Assembly: GCA_024691065.1 (NCBI GenBank)
Contig: JAILOA010000040.1
Span: 1-8,529 of the forward strand
Reading direction: 5' to 3'
DNA: 8,529 bases
From: Lachnospiraceae bacterium
GTDB taxonomy: Bacteria; Bacillota; Clostridia; Lachnospirales; Lachnospiraceae
The position numbers and the translations under genes were made by a program. A model generated the notes under the pieces. The model was not told the DNA's origin, searched no databases, and was given only the letters and a program-made list of their open reading frames with translations. Below are positions 5,461-8,529 of this stretch, one piece after another. The first letter of the stretch is position 1; each line of letters starts with the position of its first letter.

Positions 5461-6834
5461 TTATTTTTTCTTAGATTTCTTCTTGGATTTTTTCGCTGCG
5501 AGCGCCTTCTCCGACGGCTTCACGAGGAAGAGGGACATTGCGAGCGCTACAATAAACAACACAAATATCACGTACAATACGGTTTGGTATCCGACCGGAT
5601 TCATCAGCGTCCCATCGTGCTCGATCCAACTTCCGAAATGATTCACTATCCAGGAAGCAATCTGATTTCCCGACAAGCCCGCAAATGCCCACGCGGACAG
5701 CGTCAACCCGTGAATCGCCGATATATTGCTCATGCCGTAATGATCCGCAAGAAGGTTAGGCACATTCGAAAAACCACCGCCGTAGCCTGCATTTACCATC
5801 ATAATAAGTGCAAGCACCGGTATAATCAAAAATGTATTGCCCTCGCCCTTCACTATTCCGTTTGTAACCATCACGAGCCCCGTCAGGGCAATTGAAATAA
5901 TAAATATAATCTTATAAACCGTGTTCCGATCCTTCATCCCATCCGCCATAGCAGAAAAACCAAGGCGTCCACCTGCATTGAATATTGCGGAAAATGTAGA
6001 GATAATTCCGATAAATGCAGCGAGCCCGATACATTTTACAATCATTTTTTCCTGGGAAATGAGAGCCAGGCCGCAGGTGATATTCAGATAAAACATAACC
6101 CAAATGCCGATATAAGTGCTTATTGGCTTGGATTTTATAACCTCAAATGTACCCGGAGCGTCTCCGGATGCAGTCGGCTCATGCCAGCCTGCAGGTTTCT
6201 TCAGAAGCCTGTGTCCGATGAACATCAGCACAAAATAAGCTGCCGCAAGGATGAAGAACATCTTCCACACTCCGTCGCCGACTCCATTGACTTTATTAAC
6301 CGAAAGGCTTGTAAGCATTGAGTTCATGATTGGTGACGCGATTGCCTTCGCCGCTCCGAAGCCCGCCACGGCAAGCCCGGTCGCGAGGCCTTTTCTGTCC
6401 TCGAACCAAAGCATCAGGGTCTTGACCGGCGACAAATAGCCTGTTCCGAGGCCAACGCCCATTATGAATCCATAGCTGAAATACAGGCCGATGAGCACAA
6501 GCACGCTATGCTGGTGTGTCCCGCCGTATCTTATGAAAAAGCCGGTTCCGGCCATACCCACCGTAAAGCAGATTGTCGCAATGAGTGATGACTTGCGAAT
6601 GTCCTTCTCAACAATTTTTCCCAAAAATGCAGCTGACATCCCGAGGAAAAATATTGCGAAGCTAAATGCCCACTCGGTCGCACTCTTGCTCCATCCGATA
6701 TAATCTGCGATTTCCTGACTAAATATGGACCAGCAATATACTGTTCCGATGCTTATGTGAAGAAGGAGCGCAGGAATCGCACCCCTGATCCACTTGTTCT
6801 CTCTCCAACCACCCGAATTCGCTACATTTCCCAT
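5461..6834 (-). CDS. OFA-family major facilitator transporter (oxalate/formate antiporter-like)
   Basis: This 457-residue protein starts at ATG 6834 with GAGGA 6 nt upstream and has about 12 membrane spans, the normal MFS size. Its N-terminus (WIRGAIPALLLHISIGTVYCWSIF) and the segment GLGTGYLSPVKTLMLWFEDR followed by KGLATGLAVAGFGAAKAIASP (~128-168) are characteristic of the OFA (oxalate:formate antiporter) group. GGRLGFSAMADGMKDRN (288-304) is the second-half MFS loop motif. The tail is a cytoplasmic Lys-rich stretch. OFA proteins carry small mono- or dicarboxylates, but most members are uncharacterised. I see no oxalyl-CoA decarboxylase or formyl-CoA transferase genes next to it, and the TM11 region (LTLSAWAFAGLSG) shows no lysine where OxlT has a substrate-binding one, so oxalate should not be assumed. 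It appears to be a single-gene unit. Confidence 0.9.
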   Translation of the reverse strand: MGNVANSGGWRENKWIRGAIPALLLHISIGTVYCWSIFSQEIADYIGWSKSATEWAFSFAIFFLGMSAAFLGKIVEKDIRKSSLIATICFTVGMAGTGFFIRYGGTHQHSVLVLIGLYFSYGFIMGVGLGTGYLSPVKTLMLWFEDRKGLATGLAVAGFGAAKAIASPIMNSMLTSLSVNKVNGVGDGVWKMFFILAAAYFVLMFIGHRLLKKPAGWHEPTASGDAPGTFEVIKSKPISTYIGIWVMFYLNITCGLALISQEKMIVKCIGLAAFIGIISTFSAIFNAGGRLGFSAMADGMKDRNTVYKIIFIISIALTGLVMVTNGIVKGEGNTFLIIPVLALIMMVNAGYGGGFSNVPNLLADHYGMSNISAIHGLTLSAWAFAGLSGNQIASWIVNHFGSWIEHDGTLMNPVGYQTVLYVIFVLFIVALAMSLFLVKPSEKALAAKKSKKKSKKK

Positions 6835-6982
6835 AGTAATTCCTCACTTTATAATTGATTCACTTTAATTTCCTACCCAAGTTACATAATCTTTATTCTT
6901 GAATATATCACCATCCGGCTGACTAATCTCAATTCATAAATATTCAAAAATTATTATTAAGTCCATACATTCGGTTCAAAAA

Positions 6983-7011
6983 ATTGTAACATCAAAGAGG
7001 TTAAAGTACAA
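6983..7011 (-). promoter_or_regulatory. Sigma-A-like promoter of the OFA transporter
   Basis: On the minus strand TTGTAC (7011-7006) and TACAAT (6988-6983) are separated by exactly 17 bp. The start would be near 6976, giving a leader of about 140 nt. I see no riboswitch-like or strong hairpin structure in that leader. Confidence 0.5.
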
Positions 7012-7106
7012 CCATAAAAACATAAGGGGAAATCGGCGTTTTCTTAGCAAGTGAAAATTTGGGGTTAACAATTAGGTAGTTTATTCGACAATTTTGCTAT
7101 AGTTAA

Positions 7107-7135
7107 TTGAGTAATAAATCAAAAAATGATACAAT
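7107..7135 (+). promoter_or_regulatory. Sigma-A-like promoter of the leucine-rich-repeat gene
   Basis: TTGAGT (7107-7112) and TACAAT (7130-7135) are separated by exactly 17 bp. The start would be near 7142 and the leader about 87 nt, containing the hairpin at 7170-7197. This promoter and the transporter promoter point away from each other with about 95 bp between their -35 boxes. Confidence 0.55.
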
Positions 7136-7169
7136 ATATATGTTTATTTATATTTATTTTGATTAATCT

Positions 7170-7197
7170 TTCACGATTATATTCTATAATCCGTGAA
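7170..7197 (+). promoter_or_regulatory. Hairpin in the 5' leader just before the ribosome site
   Basis: TTCACG-ATTAT (7170-7180) pairs with ATAAT-C-CGTGAA (7186-7197): 11 base pairs with one bulged C and a 5-nt loop. It ends 19 nt before the GGAGG at 7217-7221. It carries no T run, so it is more likely an mRNA stabiliser or translation-control element than a terminator. A TATAAT lies within the right arm (7185-7190), but its best -35 (TTGATT, 7159-7164) is 20 bp away, so I do not call a second promoter. Confidence 0.5.
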
Positions 7198-7228
7198 TGT
7201 CATTTAATTATTGAATGGAGGTTTTAAA

Positions 7229-8529
7229 ATGAAAAAAATAATTAGATCACTTATTCTTTGTGTGTTGTCTGTCATTTGTTTTCTTGGAATGGGAAATGTA
7301 GCGAGTGCAAAAACTACAGAGGATGGATTTGAGTACAGTGTAGAAAATGGAGAGGTTACAATAACCGACTACAGTGGGAGTGGAACTGATATTAAGATAC
7401 CCGGTGAGATAGGTGGGTATAGTGTAACAAGAATAGGGGAATATGCATTTTATAATTGTAGTAGTCTGGAAAGTATTGTTATCCCTGATAGTGTAACAAC
7501 TATTGAGGCTTATGCATTTTCTAATTGTAGTAGTCTGGAAAGTATTGATATCCCGGATAGCGTAACAAGTATAGGGGGACAGGCATTCAGTAATACCAAG
7601 TGGCTTGAGAATAAACAAAAAGAAAATCCATTAGTTATAGTAAATGGAATATTAATTGATGGTACTACGTGTAGCGGGAATGTAACTATTCCAGCAAGTG
7701 CAGCAAGTATAGGAAGCAGTGCATTTGAAAAGTGCAATAGTCTGAAGAGCATTGATATCCCGGATAGCGTAACAAGTATAGGGGCATCTGCATTTTATGA
7801 CTGCAGTAATCTGGAAAGCGTTGATATCCCGGATAGCGTAACAAGTATAGGGGGAGGTGCATTTTTGTTCTGTAGTAATCTGAAAAGTATTGATATCCCG
7901 GATAGTATAACAAGTATAGAGGACAGTGTATTTTCTAATTGCAGTAATCTGGAAAGCGTTGATATCCCGGATAGCGTTACAAACATAGGGAAATATGCAT
8001 TTTCTAATTGCAGTAATCTGGAAAGCGTTGATATCCCGGATAACGTAACAAGTATAGGGAAAAGTGCATTTTTGGGTTGCAAAGGTTTAAAAAATATTGT
8101 TATACCTGGAAGCGTAACAAGTATAGGGGAAAATGCATTTTCTAGTTGCAAAGGTTTAAAAAATATTGTTATACCGGGAAGTGTAACAAGTATAGGGGAA
8201 TATGCATTTTCTTTTTGCCGTAATCTGGAAAGAATATATATATGTTCAAAGGATATAATTATAGATGGGATTATTTTTAAAAATACTGATTGTATTATAT
8301 ATGGATTTGAAAATTCATCAGTACAAGAATATGCCGAAAATTGTGGTATCACTTTTAAGTCTATAACAGAAGATGCAGGTGATGAACCTATTAAATTCGT
8401 GTCGATTCCTGCTACAAAATCAGGTTTAACATATAACGGAGAAGAACAAACAGGCATTATTTCCGATGATAACCCTACCGTAGCAACGGGAAGTTCTGCC
8501 GGTTATTATACGGTAGTATCCGAAAGTGC
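7229..8529 (+). CDS. BspA-type leucine-rich-repeat surface protein, N-terminal part (runs off window)
   Basis: The frame is open from ATG 7229, with GGAGG 7 nt upstream, to the window edge (433 codons). Residues 1-27 are a signal peptide (hydrophobic core ending NVASA). After a short lead (DGFEYSVENGEVTITDYSG) come about eleven LRR_5/BspA-type units of 23 residues, consensus VTSIGxxAFxxCSNLESVDIPDS, up to about residue 350. The third unit is replaced by the well-known variant TKWLENKQKENPLVIVNGIL. Capping sequence (VQEYAENCGITFKSI) ends the solenoid, and from ~391 a new module begins, VSIPATKSGLTYNGEEQTGI, resembling the 'YNGxxQT' repeat domains of secreted Firmicutes proteins. Cell-wall anchoring would be beyond the window. 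Such proteins bind host or other extracellular partners, but the ligand here is unknown. The DNA repeats are nearly identical, suggesting recent expansion. Confidence 0.93.
   Translation, partial: MKKIIRSLILCVLSVICFLGMGNVASAKTTEDGFEYSVENGEVTITDYSGSGTDIKIPGEIGGYSVTRIGEYAFYNCSSLESIVIPDSVTTIEAYAFSNCSSLESIDIPDSVTSIGGQAFSNTKWLENKQKENPLVIVNGILIDGTTCSGNVTIPASAASIGSSAFEKCNSLKSIDIPDSVTSIGASAFYDCSNLESVDIPDSVTSIGGGAFLFCSNLKSIDIPDSITSIEDSVFSNCSNLESVDIPDSVTNIGKYAFSNCSNLESVDIPDNVTSIGKSAFLGCKGLKNIVIPGSVTSIGENAFSSCKGLKNIVIPGSVTSIGEYAFSFCRNLERIYICSKDIIIDGIIFKNTDCIIYGFENSSVQEYAENCGITFKSITEDAGDEPIKFVSIPATKSGLTYNGEEQTGIISDDNPTVATGSSAGYYTVVSES
7411..8250 (+). repeat. 69-bp coding repeats of the leucine-rich-repeat gene
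   Basis: The unit is 23 codons, with shared DNA such as GATATCCCGGATAGCGTAAC. Neighbouring units can be almost identical: 7931-7973 and 8000-8042 match over 43 bp at an offset of 69, and the block beginning TGCAAAGGTTTAAAAAATAT occurs at 8078 and again 69 bp later at 8147. Two subfamilies are visible, a CSNLESVDIPDS type in the middle and a CKGLKNIVIPGS type near the end. This points to stepwise duplication. Confidence 0.9.

Noticed and set aside
5452..5895. A 147-codon plus-strand frame opposite the end of the transporter gene
   Set aside because: Its Arg/His/Cys-rich, featureless product is typical of antisense of a membrane protein, and the minus-strand gene is well supported.
7247..8457. 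Several long minus-strand frames (up to 220 codons) opposite the leucine-rich-repeat gene
   Set aside because: The repeat unit is 69 bp, a multiple of 3, so an antisense frame free of stops in one unit is free in all. The sense strand has the signal peptide, ribosome site and recognised LRR consensus.

Overview
The window looks like a chromosomal segment from a low-to-mid GC, Gram-positive gut or rumen Clostridia, most likely Lachnospiraceae-like. This is inference from style, not a database match. The signs are strong GGAGG ribosome sites, AT-rich intergenic DNA, sigma-A-like promoters, a BspA-type leucine-rich-repeat surface protein, a secreted Big_2-plus-esterase protein, a YitT-family membrane protein and an OFA-family transporter. 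I see no rRNA, tRNA, CRISPR array, transposase or phage gene.

Layout, left to right. (1) Positions 1-385, minus: N-terminal part of a membrane protein whose third hydrophobic segment resembles the start of a rhomboid protease; it begins at TTG and runs off the window. (2) 386-995: noncoding DNA with an AT-rich hairpin, a perfect 21-bp-arm terminator-like hairpin, and an eroded duplicate of the esterase gene's 3' end. (3) 996-2549, minus: secreted modular esterase (signal peptide, Big_2 domain, Thr/Pro/Asn linker, CE1-like alpha/beta-hydrolase, acidic Pro/Thr/Glu tail). (4) 2550-2985: divergent control region carrying 3.4 copies of a 62-bp tandem repeat. (5) 2986-3870, plus: AraC-family regulator. 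(6) 3871-4278: a good promoter followed by a 26-bp tandem repeat array, apparently inside a ~270-nt 5' leader. (7) 4279-5169, plus: YitT-family (DUF161-DUF2179) membrane protein. (8) 5170-5460: convergent gap whose right end holds in-frame degenerate copies of the transporter's C-terminal tail. (9) 5461-6834, minus: OFA-family MFS transporter. (10) 6835-7228: divergent promoters and a 5'-UTR hairpin. (11) 7229 to window end, plus: BspA-type leucine-rich-repeat protein, truncated by the window.

The most plausible functional pairing is the esterase with the divergently transcribed AraC-type regulator: a sugar- or polysaccharide-responsive activator would act on the repeat-filled region between them to control an extracellular enzyme that removes ester groups from plant cell-wall polysaccharide. 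The other genes look like independent single-gene units.

The unusual material is mostly noncoding: two different tandem-repeat arrays in control regions (62 bp and 26 bp), and two unrelated genes that each carry a decayed duplicate of their own 3' coding end just past the stop codon. I do not see a convincing new multi-gene system.
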